Of a stretch of DNA of 13,779 nucleotides, positions 5,579 to 12,257 are shown one piece after another. Both the position numbers and the translations under genes were made by a program. The stretch's first letter is position 1; each line of letters begins with the position of its first letter. Origin of the DNA: an uncultured Collinsella sp. (lineage in GTDB: Bacteria > Actinomycetota > Coriobacteriia > Coriobacteriales > Coriobacteriaceae); the NCBI GenBank assembly GCA_902489515.1, contig CABUAL010000017.1, positions 1 through 13,779 on the forward strand, given 5' to 3'. The notes beneath the pieces were generated by a model that made no database searches, had not been told where the DNA came from, and saw nothing but the letters and a program-made list of their open reading frames with translations.

Positions 5579-6655
5579 TTACACGTTAAAGCGGAAGTGC
5601 ACGACGTCGCCATCGGCCATGACATAGTCCTTGCCCTCAATACGCAACTTGCCGGCGGCCTTGGCGCCCTGCTCGCCGCCGAGCTCGATGTAGTCGTCGT
5701 AGCCAATGACCTCGGCCTTAATAAAGCCGCGCTCAAAATCGGTGTGAATGACGCCGGCGGCCTGCGGGGCGGTCGCGCCCTGACGAACCGTCCAGGCCTT
5801 GACCTCCATCTCGCCGGCCGTAAAGAACGACTGCAGGCCGAGCAGCTTGTAGGCAGCCTGAGCGAGCACGTCTAGGCCGGGCTGCTCCAGGCCTAGGCTT
5901 TCCAGGTAGTCGGCGGCGTCCTCGGGATCGAGCTCGGAGAGCTCGGCCTCAATCTTGGCGCAGATGGACAGCGGCTTGACGCCATCGATGGGCGCCAGAT
6001 CGTCGTTGAGCATATCCTCGTCCACGTTGGCAACATACAGGATGGGCTTCATGGTGAGCAGGAACAGGCCCTTGGCGGCGGCACGCTCCTCGTCGGTCAT
6101 CTCCATGGATGCGGCGCGCTTGCCCTCGTTGAGCCAGGCGAGCAGACGCTTGGCGACCTCGAACTTGGGCATGAGCTCCTTGTCGCGCTTGGCCTCCTTC
6201 TCGAGCTTGGGCAGCTGCTTCTCGAGCGTGCCCATGTCGGCCAGGATGAGCTCGGTCATGATGGTGTCGGCATCGCCGGCAGGATCGACGAACTCGCCCG
6301 TGCGGCCCACCTCGCGCATAACGTTGGGGTCCTTAAAGTAACGCACGACCTCGCAGATGGCATCGGTCTCGCGGATGTTTGCCAAGAACTGGTTGCCCAG
6401 GCCCTCGCCCTCGTTGGCACCCTTCACCAGGCCCGCGATGTCGACAAACTCGACCGTAGCCGGCACAATGCGGCCGGGGTTGACGATGTCGGCGAGCTTT
6501 TGCAGGCGGCTATCGGGCACATCGACGATGCCCACGTTGGGGTCGATCGTGGCAAACGGGTAGTTGGCGGCAAGGCCGGTCTTTTTGGTAAGCGCGGTGA
6601 ACAGCGTCGACTTGCCCACGTTGGGCAGGCCCACGATACCGATGGAAAGGGACAC
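5579..6655 (-). CDS. ychF: Redox-regulated OLA1/YchF-family ATPase
   Basis: YchF is a universally conserved TRAFAC P-loop NTPase that binds ATP in preference to GTP and associates with ribosomes. Visible motifs: Walker A GLPNVGKS at 9-16, switch [21 protein letters not shown] near 72-90, and NVDE at 210-213 in place of the GTP-specific NKxD, typical of the ATP-binding YchF/OLA1 group. The last 80 or so residues form a TGS domain ([20 protein letters not shown] to DVVHFRFNV). The 358 residues fit the family (about 363). The start is taken as GTG 6655, giving (M)[15 protein letters not shown], because AAAAGGAGC lies just upstream; the in-frame ATG at 6691 would add 12 residues absent from the family and has no site. 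A DUF1648 gene follows after 11 nt. Confidence 0.95.
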   Translation of the reverse strand: MSLSIGIVGLPNVGKSTLFTALTKKTGLAANYPFATIDPNVGIVDVPDSRLQKLADIVNPGRIVPATVEFVDIAGLVKGANEGEGLGNQFLANIRETDAICEVVRYFKDPNVMREVGRTGEFVDPAGDADTIMTELILADMGTLEKQLPKLEKEAKRDKELMPKFEVAKRLLAWLNEGKRAASMEMTDEERAAAKGLFLLTMKPILYVANVDEDMLNDDLAPIDGVKPLSICAKIEAELSELDPEDAADYLESLGLEQPGLDVLAQAAYKLLGLQSFFTAGEMEVKAWTVRQGATAPQAAGVIHTDFERGFIKAEVIGYDDYIELGGEQGAKAAGKLRIEGKDYVMADGDVVHFRFNV

Positions 6656-6659
6656 GACA

Positions 6660-6668
6660 GCTCCTTTT
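6660..6668 (-). promoter_or_regulatory. Ribosome binding site fixing the ychF GTG start
   Basis: AAAAGGAGC on the minus strand lies 4 nt before GTG 6655 and inside the longer ATG-initiated reading frame. Confidence 0.75.
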
Positions 6669-6692
6669 GGTACAGGTACTTCAAACTGCATA

Positions 6693-6698
6693 AGTATA
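6693..6698 (-). promoter_or_regulatory. -10-like element for ychF
   Basis: TATACT on the minus strand directly follows a GC-rich hairpin and lies about 40 nt before the GTG start of ychF. The -35 position falls in the hairpin arm and is a poor match. Confidence 0.35.
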
Positions 6699-6742
6699 GC
6701 GCCGCCGCAGCATCCGGGCGAATCCGGACACCGCGGCGGCGC
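6699..6742 (-). terminator. Long GC-rich hairpin between the Fe-S gene and ychF
   Basis: GCGCCGCCGC (6699-6708) pairs with GCGGCGGCGC (6733-6742). Inside, TCCGG and CCGGA form a second short stem with a 6-nt loop. No T-run follows, so it may be an imperfect terminator, a pause site or an mRNA-stabilising element after the ferredoxin gene. Confidence 0.45.
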
Positions 6743-6769
6743 AAATGAAGCAAAGATTGGGGTCGCTGG

Positions 6770-8023
6770 CTAGTCCGCGAGCTTCTCCACCTGATCGAGC
6801 ATCTTGTCGAGCTTGGCCTTTGCTTCGGCCTTGACCTTCTCAGCTTCTTCGTGAGCCTTCGCCTTCTGGGCGGCCTTTTCCTCGGCCTCGGGGTCGACGA
6901 CGACCAGATTGGACGCGTCATGCTCAACCAACTTGAGCGCATGCTCGGGGCACACCTTGACGCAGGCACCGCAGCCCAAGCAATACGTCGACTCCAACGC
7001 AAAGCGGCCGCTTCCCACCAAATCGCAGGCGAACGTGGGGCATACATTGACGCACTCGCCGCACGACGTGCACTTGTCAAAATCGCACTCCGGCGTGCTC
7101 ACCTGCATGTTCTGGGCAAGCTCGGGGTGGTTTTGCAGCGTCGAGAGCACCAGCTGGCGCCCGTGCGTGAGCGAACGGCGACGCTTGGTCGTCGTGGTAC
7201 CGCACATGGTGTTGAGCGTGCGCTCGAGCTGCGTGATCTGGTGACGGTGAGCCTTCAACTTCTGCGTCACCGAGGCCAGCGCCGCCGTCGCCGGATTGAG
7301 CTTGGTCACCGTCAGGCCCGTGGTGCGGGCAATCTTATCCATGTACTCCTTGCGCTCGTACTCGCGGCGCTTATGGCATTTGAGGCTCTTGGGGTCGACC
7401 TCCAGGCCCATGCCCGTACCCGCCCACTCCTCGGCGGTAGCAATGGCCTCGCCCAGAATGTCCTCGCCACCGGTGTTGCGGCACTTATCGCACACGCCCA
7501 GTGGCAGGTAGACGCTCACGTTGGGATAGTCCGCCAGTACCGAGAACCAGGTCTCGGCCGTAATATCGCCCACGCAGGCAACGACGACCTCGTTTTCGCG
7601 CGGCATGCGCTTGAGGGCGCGTGTGCAGGTGACGTAGGCGGTCTCGTGGCTCGTAGCAGCGGAGACGATATCGTCATACAGGTTTTTAGGCGCCAGGCGC
7701 GGCGAGATGATCGCCTCGGTCGGACAGGCAGCGGCGCACAGGCCGCACTTGCGACAGGAGTCGAGGATCTCGATGGCGTCTTCCTCGACCTCGATAGCGT
7801 TGACCGGGCACACGTCCATGCACGCGGTGCAACCGCTCTTTTCGTTTTTGCAGGTCAAGCACGGAATGGTGTTGCCGCGCGGGCGCTCCTTGTAGTCGGC
7901 AGGATTCCACTGCGGCGCCGACGGATCGAGTGCATCGGTCACGCCGCCAAGCGGGTTTTTAAGAAAGTCGAAACCCTTGCTGATCTCGATAATGTCATCA
8001 AACAGATCGTGTTCCTGCGCCAT
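6770..8023 (-). CDS. Multi-cluster 4Fe-4S ferredoxin-domain protein
   Basis: This is a probable cytoplasmic electron-transfer protein of 417 residues; its partner is unknown. Cluster motifs come in two pairs. Near the N-terminus: C55xxC58, then C65xxC68xxxC72P, followed by C90xxC93xxC96xxxC100P. Near the C-terminus: C318xxC321xxC324xxxC328P and C348xxC351xxC354xxxC358P. The middle section (about 125-310) carries further cysteines (133, 150, 178, 181, 216, 274), including CVGDITAETW and LPLGVCDKC. That section resembles the small linker domain of some redox-complex ferredoxins, but I cannot name the family. The last 45 residues are a Lys/Glu/Ala-rich helix or coiled coil. The start is the ATG at 8023 with GGGAGGGG upstream; the upstream in-frame start at 8053 has no site. 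There is no adjacent dehydrogenase or hydrogenase subunit in the same transcription unit. Confidence 0.85.
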   Translation of the reverse strand: MAQEHDLFDDIIEISKGFDFLKNPLGGVTDALDPSAPQWNPADYKERPRGNTIPCLTCKNEKSGCTACMDVCPVNAIEVEEDAIEILDSCRKCGLCAAACPTEAIISPRLAPKNLYDDIVSAATSHETAYVTCTRALKRMPRENEVVVACVGDITAETWFSVLADYPNVSVYLPLGVCDKCRNTGGEDILGEAIATAEEWAGTGMGLEVDPKSLKCHKRREYERKEYMDKIARTTGLTVTKLNPATAALASVTQKLKAHRHQITQLERTLNTMCGTTTTKRRRSLTHGRQLVLSTLQNHPELAQNMQVSTPECDFDKCTSCGECVNVCPTFACDLVGSGRFALESTYCLGCGACVKVCPEHALKLVEHDASNLVVVDPEAEEKAAQKAKAHEEAEKVKAEAKAKLDKMLDQVEKLAD

Positions 8024-8063
8024 GCGCGGCCCCTCCCTGAGCAGTGCAAACAAGCAAGAGATA

Positions 8064-8094
8064 ATGATACGCTATCGGCCCACGCCTCGGGCAA
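8064..8094 (-). promoter_or_regulatory. Possible promoter of the 4Fe-4S gene
   Basis: On the minus strand TTGCCC (8089-8094) and TATCAT (8064-8069) are spaced 19 bp. The -10 matches five of six bases; the spacing is long. It would give a leader of about 35-40 nt. Confidence 0.3.
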
Positions 8095-8173
8095 ATTACA
8101 CGCGGCGCACCTTTGAGGCAAATAGCCTATGCCTATCGCCGCCTCGATTGCACAAGGTCGATCAAGCGCCTAG

Positions 8174-9241
8174 CTATGCCTCGCGCATGAGCTGCACGAG
8201 CTTTTGTCTGGTCACCTTGGCCTGTTCGTTAGCCATATTGCGTTCGTTTCTAAAGGCCGCATCTGCAACGCTCATCAGGTCGGCATCGGAAATCTCGTCA
8301 AGGCCCAGCTCCTCGAGCGTCGTCGGCAGACCGACGCGCTGGCAAAACTCGAGCACCTGATTAAGCTCGGGCGCACGCTCCAGGCGCAGCTGCACCACCA
8401 GGCCAAATGCCACGGCCTCACCATGCATGGCCTTGCACTCGGGCAGAATCGTCAGGCCGTTGGCTATGGCATGGGCAAGCGCTAGGCCACCACTCTCAAA
8501 GCCAACACCCGAGAGCAGAATATTGCACTCGATCAGGCGCTCAACCGCTGGCGATGTACGGCCCTTTTTGAGATCGCGCTTGGCAGCGACGCCGCACTCC
8601 ATGAGTGTGTCATAGCAGGCACGAGCCGCAACCAAGGCCAAGTGTCCCGGCGCGCCACCGTGCTCGTTGGCGCCGTGCGCCGCGGCGCACGAACGCGCCT
8701 CGAAATACGTTGCCAGCGCATCGCCCATACCAGCGACCGTCATACGCAGCGGGGCCGCCGCGACCACGTTGGTATCGACCACGACCAAGTCTGGATTCTT
8801 CTCGAGCATCAGGTAGCGGTCGAACGACCCATCCTCGTGATACAGCACCGAAATCGCGCTGCACGGACCGTCCATCGACGCCGCCGTGGGACATACGCAC
8901 AACGGCAACTCGGCATAAAACGCAACGGCCTTGGCGATATCGAGCATCTTGCCGCCGCCAATGCCCACCACCATGTCGCAATACTCGGCCCGGGCTTCCT
9001 TGGCCATTTCGACAACGGCATCTTCCGTACACGGACCGTTGTAAATCTTAAAGAACGGCTCGCTTAGATCTTCATCCAGAAATCCATCGACGATCTGCCT
9101 GCACAGCCGATCCTCGGTGCCCTGGTCAAACAAGACATAGGCAGCGCAGCCCAACCATGACAAATACCTGCCCTGGCGCGAAAGCTCCCCCGGTCCCTGA
9201 ACATACCGACCGGGGCCGCCATAAACCATAGGAAGCGCCAT
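8174..9241 (-). CDS. Diverged glycerol dehydrogenase-like (GldA family) enzyme
   Basis: This 355-residue member of the iron/zinc-containing dehydrogenase family is a paralogue of the upstream gldA. NAD-binding GIGGGKMLDIAKA (GGGK at 95-98) is present, and the metal ligands align with those of GldA: Asp174 in GMGDALATYFEA, His257 in ALAHAIANG and His273 in MHGEAVAFG. It differs from canonical GldA in several places: HAIANG for HAIHNG, one residue fewer before the last ligand (CKAMHGE for CHSMYHGE), a substituted N-terminus (MALPMVYGGPGRYVQGPGEL) and a shortened C-terminal tail. The substrate may therefore be another small polyol or hydroxyketone. The start is the ATG at 9241, preceded by AAGGGTGG; a GTG 12 nt upstream overlaps that site. 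The product is likely a cytoplasmic NAD-dependent enzyme, transcribed after gldA past two hairpins. Confidence 0.85.
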   Translation of the reverse strand: MALPMVYGGPGRYVQGPGELSRQGRYLSWLGCAAYVLFDQGTEDRLCRQIVDGFLDEDLSEPFFKIYNGPCTEDAVVEMAKEARAEYCDMVVGIGGGKMLDIAKAVAFYAELPLCVCPTAASMDGPCSAISVLYHEDGSFDRYLMLEKNPDLVVVDTNVVAAAPLRMTVAGMGDALATYFEARSCAAAHGANEHGGAPGHLALVAARACYDTLMECGVAAKRDLKKGRTSPAVERLIECNILLSGVGFESGGLALAHAIANGLTILPECKAMHGEAVAFGLVVQLRLERAPELNQVLEFCQRVGLPTTLEELGLDEISDADLMSVADAAFRNERNMANEQAKVTRQKLVQLMREA

Positions 9242-9269
9242 ACGAGAATCCACCCTTCATCAAACAACG

Positions 9270-9302
9270 ATGGTGCAAAGTACCCTGACCCCTTTGCACC
9301 AT
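9270..9302 (-). terminator. Second hairpin in the gldA to gldA-like gap
   Basis: ATGGTGCAAAG (9270-9280) and its complement CTTTGCACCAT (9292-9302) form a perfect 11-bp stem with an 11-nt loop. No T-run follows on the minus strand. Its arms share CAAAG/CTTTG with the neighbouring terminator, so the two can pair with each other. A leader element is as likely as a terminator. Confidence 0.5.
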
Positions 9303-9305
9303 AGC

Positions 9306-9341
9306 AAAAAGGGGCAAAGTCATCTGTTAGCTTTGCCCCTT
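9306..9341 (-). terminator. Rho-independent terminator of gldA
   Basis: AAGGGGCAAAG (9309-9319) and CTTTGCCCCTT (9331-9341) form a perfect 11-bp stem with an 11-nt loop. On the minus strand it ends in a run of five T. It starts 12 nt after the gldA stop codon. Confidence 0.88.
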
Positions 9342-9353
9342 CCTTAGCTTGAT

Positions 9354-10454
9354 TTACTCATCCATGAGATAGTAGTGGCCCAGCGCGTCGGCACCCAGGA
9401 TGGCGTTTGCGACCATCTCGGGCGTCACCTCAAACGGCATGTTGCACATGGTGTCCTCGGGCGCGCACGCGGCCTCGGCAACAATCATGGCCTTCTCGCG
9501 CGTAACCTCGGCAACGCCAAGTTCCTTCATCGTGACCGGCAGGCCCAGCTCAATGCAGAAGCCCAAGACTTCCTCGAGCTTCTCGGTCGGGGCATCCTCG
9601 AGTACCAGCTGGACGATGGTGCCGAAGGCGACCTTCTCGCCGTGATACATGCTGTGGCACTCGGGCAGCATCGTCAGACCATTGTGGATGGCATGAGCAG
9701 CAGCAAGGCCCGAGCTCTCAAAGCCAATGCCCGAAAGCAGCGTATTGGCCTCGATGATGTGCTCGACGGCAGGCGTGAGCGCACCCTTCTCCAGCGCGAC
9801 CTTGGCCTTGACGCCATCGGCCATAAGCGTCTCGTAGCAGAGCTTGGCGAGCGCCAGGCCGGCCATGCCGCCCTTGCCGCCAGCGCAGGTGCCGCCGTCG
9901 GCATCGTGCGTCGCCTGGGCCTCGAAATAGGTTGCGAGCGCATCGCCCATACCGGAAACCGTCAGGCGCACCGGGCTCGCCGCGATAACCGTCGTATCCA
10001 TCAGGACAATGTTGGGGTTTGCCTTAAGGAAGAGATATTTATCGAACTGGCCGTCATCGGTGTAGAGCACCGAAAGTGCCGAGCACGGTGCATCGGTCGA
10101 AGCAATGGTGGGGCAAATGATAACCGGGGACTCCAGGTAATAGGCGACGGCCTTCGCGGTGTCGAGGATCTTGCCGCCACCGACGCCGACGATGATGTCG
10201 CAACCGTTGTCGCGGGCGAGCGCAACCAGGCGATCGACCTCGCCCTTGGAGCACTCACCGTTAAAGTCCTCAAACAGCAGCTCGGCCTTAGCCTCGGCAA
10301 AGCCGCCCTCGATCTTGGCACCGACGCGCTTCTTGCCCGAAGGCGTCACGATGACGAGGGCCTTAGCGCCGAGCGGCTCGACATAGGAGCCGAGCTTGGC
10401 CAGCTCGTCCGGGCCCTGGATGTACTTGCTGGGGCTATTGAAAATTGCAGCCAT
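9354..10454 (-). CDS. gldA: Glycerol dehydrogenase
   Basis: GldA oxidises glycerol to dihydroxyacetone with NAD+ and in reverse can reduce hydroxyacetone-type ketones. The 366 residues and the opening (MAAIFNSPSKYIQGP) are canonical. GVGGGKILDTAKA gives the NAD-binding GGGK at 92-95. The Zn ligands fall at Asp171 (GMGDALATYFEA), His254 (AAAHAIHNG) and His271 (MYHGEKVAFG), the family's usual positions. The ATG at 10454 has only a weak GGGA site and sits 16 nt after the T-tract of the terminator of the upstream alcohol dehydrogenase gene, so little room is left for an independent promoter. It lies in a row of three related dehydrogenases on one strand, which suggests coordinated redox metabolism of polyols or alcohols. 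Confidence 0.95.
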   Translation of the reverse strand: MAAIFNSPSKYIQGPDELAKLGSYVEPLGAKALVIVTPSGKKRVGAKIEGGFAEAKAELLFEDFNGECSKGEVDRLVALARDNGCDIIVGVGGGKILDTAKAVAYYLESPVIICPTIASTDAPCSALSVLYTDDGQFDKYLFLKANPNIVLMDTTVIAASPVRLTVSGMGDALATYFEAQATHDADGGTCAGGKGGMAGLALAKLCYETLMADGVKAKVALEKGALTPAVEHIIEANTLLSGIGFESSGLAAAHAIHNGLTMLPECHSMYHGEKVAFGTIVQLVLEDAPTEKLEEVLGFCIELGLPVTMKELGVAEVTREKAMIVAEAACAPEDTMCNMPFEVTPEMVANAILGADALGHYYLMDE

Positions 10455-10470
10455 AACTATCCCATTCTCT

Positions 10471-10510
10471 AAAAAAGAAAGGGGCTCCGTACAGATACGT
10501 GCGGAGCCCC
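10471..10510 (-). terminator. Rho-independent terminator of the iron alcohol dehydrogenase gene
   Basis: GGGGCTCCG (10481-10489) and CGGAGCCCC (10502-10510) form a 9-bp stem with an extra inner GTA/TAC pairing. On the minus strand it is followed by TTTCTTTTTT. It lies 22 bp after the stop at 10533. Confidence 0.92.
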
Positions 10511-10532
10511 TCGTTACGATAACAAGAGTCGA

Positions 10533-11756
10533 TTAGAAATCGATGTCGGTGTCGTAGTAGCAGGCCTTGAGGATCTTCTCGAAGTCGGCAGCCTTGGTCT
10601 CACGCGGGTTCTCGGGCGTGCAGGCGTCCTGCTCGGCGTTCGCGGCGATCTCGGGCAGCTTGGCGAGGAACTCCTCCTCGGAAACCATCTGCGGGTTCTC
10701 GGCGTCGACCTTCACGCCACCATTCGCGTAATCCTTGATGGACTGCGGAATGTTGAGCTGGTCGTTGAGGTCGCGAATCTTCTGGACGAGTGCAGCGATG
10801 AGCTCCTCGTTGGTCTCGCCGGGAAGGTGCAGGATCTCCTTGGCCACGTAAGCGTAACGCTCGGCAGCACGGGGATCCTTGGAGTTCCACTGGATGACCT
10901 TGCCCAGGTACATGGCGTTAGCAGCACCGTGGATGATGTGGCCGTTCTCGAAGGCAGCACCGGTCTTGTGAGCCATGGAGTGAACGATGCCGAGCAGGCC
11001 CGAGGAGAAGGCGATACCGGCGATGCACTGAGCCTCGTGCATGTGCTGACGGGCCTCATGGTCGCCAGCATAGGACTTGGGCAGCCACTCGACGATCTCG
11101 CGGATGCCGTGCAGAGCGTTGGCATCGGTGAACATAGAGGCGCAGGTGGAAACGTAGGCCTCCATGCAGTGGGTCAGAGCGTCCATGCCGGTGTGAGCGC
11201 ACAGCTTGGCGGGCATGGTGTAGGTGAGCTCGGGGTCGACGATGGCGACATCAGGGGTGATGTTGAAGTCGGCCAGCGGGTACTTGATGCCCTTGGCGTA
11301 GTCGGTGATGACGGAGAATGCGGTGACCTCGGTAGCAGTGCCGGAGGTAGAGGAAATGGCGCAGAAGTGAGCCTTCTGACGCAGCTCGGGGAAGCTGAAC
11401 GGCTGGATGATGTTATCGAAGGACTCCTCGGGATACTCGTAGAAGACCCACATGGCCTTAGCAGCATCGATGGGCGAACCGCCACCGATAGCAACGATCC
11501 AGTCGGGCTCGAAGTCGCGCATAGCGGCTGCGCCCTTCATGACGGTCTCGATGGAGGGATCGGACTCGACGCCCTCGAACAGCTTGACCTCCATGCCGGC
11601 CTCTTTGAGGTCGGCCTCAACGTCCTGCAGGAACCCGCCGCGGCGCATAGAGCTGCCGCCAGAAACGATGATGGCCTTCTTACCCTTGAGGTTCTTCACC
11701 TCGTGGCGAGCGCCCTCACCAAAGTACAGATCGCGAGGATTGGTAAAACGTCCCAT
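10533..11756 (-). CDS. Iron-containing alcohol dehydrogenase
   Basis: This 407-residue group III dehydrogenase interconverts aldehydes or ketones and alcohols with NAD(P)H. The nucleotide-binding IGGGSPIDAAKAMWVFYEYP lies at 90-109, near the family's position. The metal ligands are visible as Asp192 and His196 in MDALTHCMEA, His259 in GIVHSMAHKTG, and a further His in GHIIHGAANA (His273 or His276; the segment is three residues longer than in FucO). STSGTATEVTAF and the PDVAIVDPELT segment are typical of the butanol dehydrogenase/AdhE C-terminal group. The ATG at 11756 has a perfect AGGAGG site 7 nt upstream; the longer frame to 11807 has none. The last residues (CYYDTDIDF) are acidic and aromatic. 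A strong terminator follows, then gldA. Confidence 0.94.
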   Translation of the reverse strand: MGRFTNPRDLYFGEGARHEVKNLKGKKAIIVSGGSSMRRGGFLQDVEADLKEAGMEVKLFEGVESDPSIETVMKGAAAMRDFEPDWIVAIGGGSPIDAAKAMWVFYEYPEESFDNIIQPFSFPELRQKAHFCAISSTSGTATEVTAFSVITDYAKGIKYPLADFNITPDVAIVDPELTYTMPAKLCAHTGMDALTHCMEAYVSTCASMFTDANALHGIREIVEWLPKSYAGDHEARQHMHEAQCIAGIAFSSGLLGIVHSMAHKTGAAFENGHIIHGAANAMYLGKVIQWNSKDPRAAERYAYVAKEILHLPGETNEELIAALVQKIRDLNDQLNIPQSIKDYANGGVKVDAENPQMVSEEEFLAKLPEIAANAEQDACTPENPRETKAADFEKILKACYYDTDIDF

Positions 11757-11796
11757 ACTGTGCCTCCTAAACAAGCCCCTCTTAGACTTGCGTATA

Positions 11797-11823
11797 TAAC
11801 GGAGCACCCAATTGGCTCCGTTA
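11797..11823 (-). promoter_or_regulatory. Hairpin in the leader of the iron alcohol dehydrogenase gene
   Basis: TAACGGAGC (11797-11805) and GCTCCGTTA (11815-11823) form a perfect 9-bp stem with a 9-nt loop, 41 bp upstream of the start codon. It is followed on the minus strand by TATATACGC rather than a T-run. It may be an operator or a 5'-UTR stability element. Confidence 0.5.
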
Positions 11824-12206
11824 GGACCGGTTTGCGCGTTGCCGGCGATGACAATGCGCGATGTCTAAACGTCTCAACGCTCAAACAAACACTATTTTAC
11901 CGTTCTGGTTGGTCAGTTATTCACCTAAAGCCGCCAATGATGAAACGTTTTTTTCTATCCCTGAAGACCCTTGTGCGGCATTCATACTCCCAAGCTGGGC
12001 AAACGTTTTATCAAGGTTGACTACATATCCCGGGCAGGACGGTGCCCCTCCAAAATATGCACCGTTCGCCGCCAAAAATCGACCGTTTGCGGCACCGTAA
12101 TACCACTCGGTCGTCCAAGGTGCCGACATTTGTGCGACATCCGTCTTCGTGGTGCAAAGGTGCAAGTCCAAGTGCGGCACCCCCGGTGTGCCACATGCGG
12201 GTAAAC

Positions 12207-12220
12207 TAGAATCTTATATA
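12207..12220 (+). promoter_or_regulatory. -10-like elements for the TPR-like operon
   Basis: TAGAAT (12207-12212) and TATATA (12215-12220) lie 38-51 bp before the ATG at 12258. No matching -35 is visible, so this is tentative. Confidence 0.25.
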
Positions 12221-12245
12221 GAAACATTTGAACCCTAACCGCAGC

Positions 12246-12253
12246 AAAGGAGG
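12246..12253 (+). promoter_or_regulatory. Strong ribosome binding site before ATG 12258
   Basis: AAAGGAGG is a near-perfect Shine-Dalgarno 4 nt before ATG 12258. It marks the true start of the TPR-like protein even though that frame is broken about 26 nt later. Confidence 0.75.
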
Positions 12254-12257
12254 CCCC

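Larger units (their letters stand above)
11757..12257. other. 500-bp gene-free intergenic region
   Basis: No convincing gene is seen. An 87-codon minus frame (11917-12180) has no ribosome site and AT-rich third positions unlike its neighbours. The region holds the leader hairpin (11797-11823), a -10-like TAAAAT on the minus strand (11894-11899), two AAACGTTT palindromes (11943-11950 and 12001-12008), two ACCGTTYGC-type repeats near 12062 and 12082, and a short TATATA upstream of the TPR-like unit. It serves divergent promoters for the dehydrogenase and TPR-like units. Confidence 0.5.

Noticed and set aside
6851..8116. 421-codon plus-strand frame opposite the 4Fe-4S gene
   Set aside because: The opposite strand has four ferredoxin motifs and a good ribosome site; this frame is an antisense by-product.
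9375..10472. 365-codon plus-strand frame opposite gldA
   Set aside because: It mirrors the gldA codons; no ribosome site or recognisable domain.
11757..11900. Rex-type redox operator upstream of the iron alcohol dehydrogenase
   Set aside because: No TTGTGA-type inverted repeat with the right spacing was found.
10827..12020. 397-codon plus-strand frame opposite the iron alcohol dehydrogenase
   Set aside because: Antisense shadow that runs on into non-coding DNA.
11917..12180. 87-codon minus-strand frame in the intergenic region
   Set aside because: It starts with GTG without a Shine-Dalgarno and its third codon positions are near half A/T, unlike every real gene nearby.
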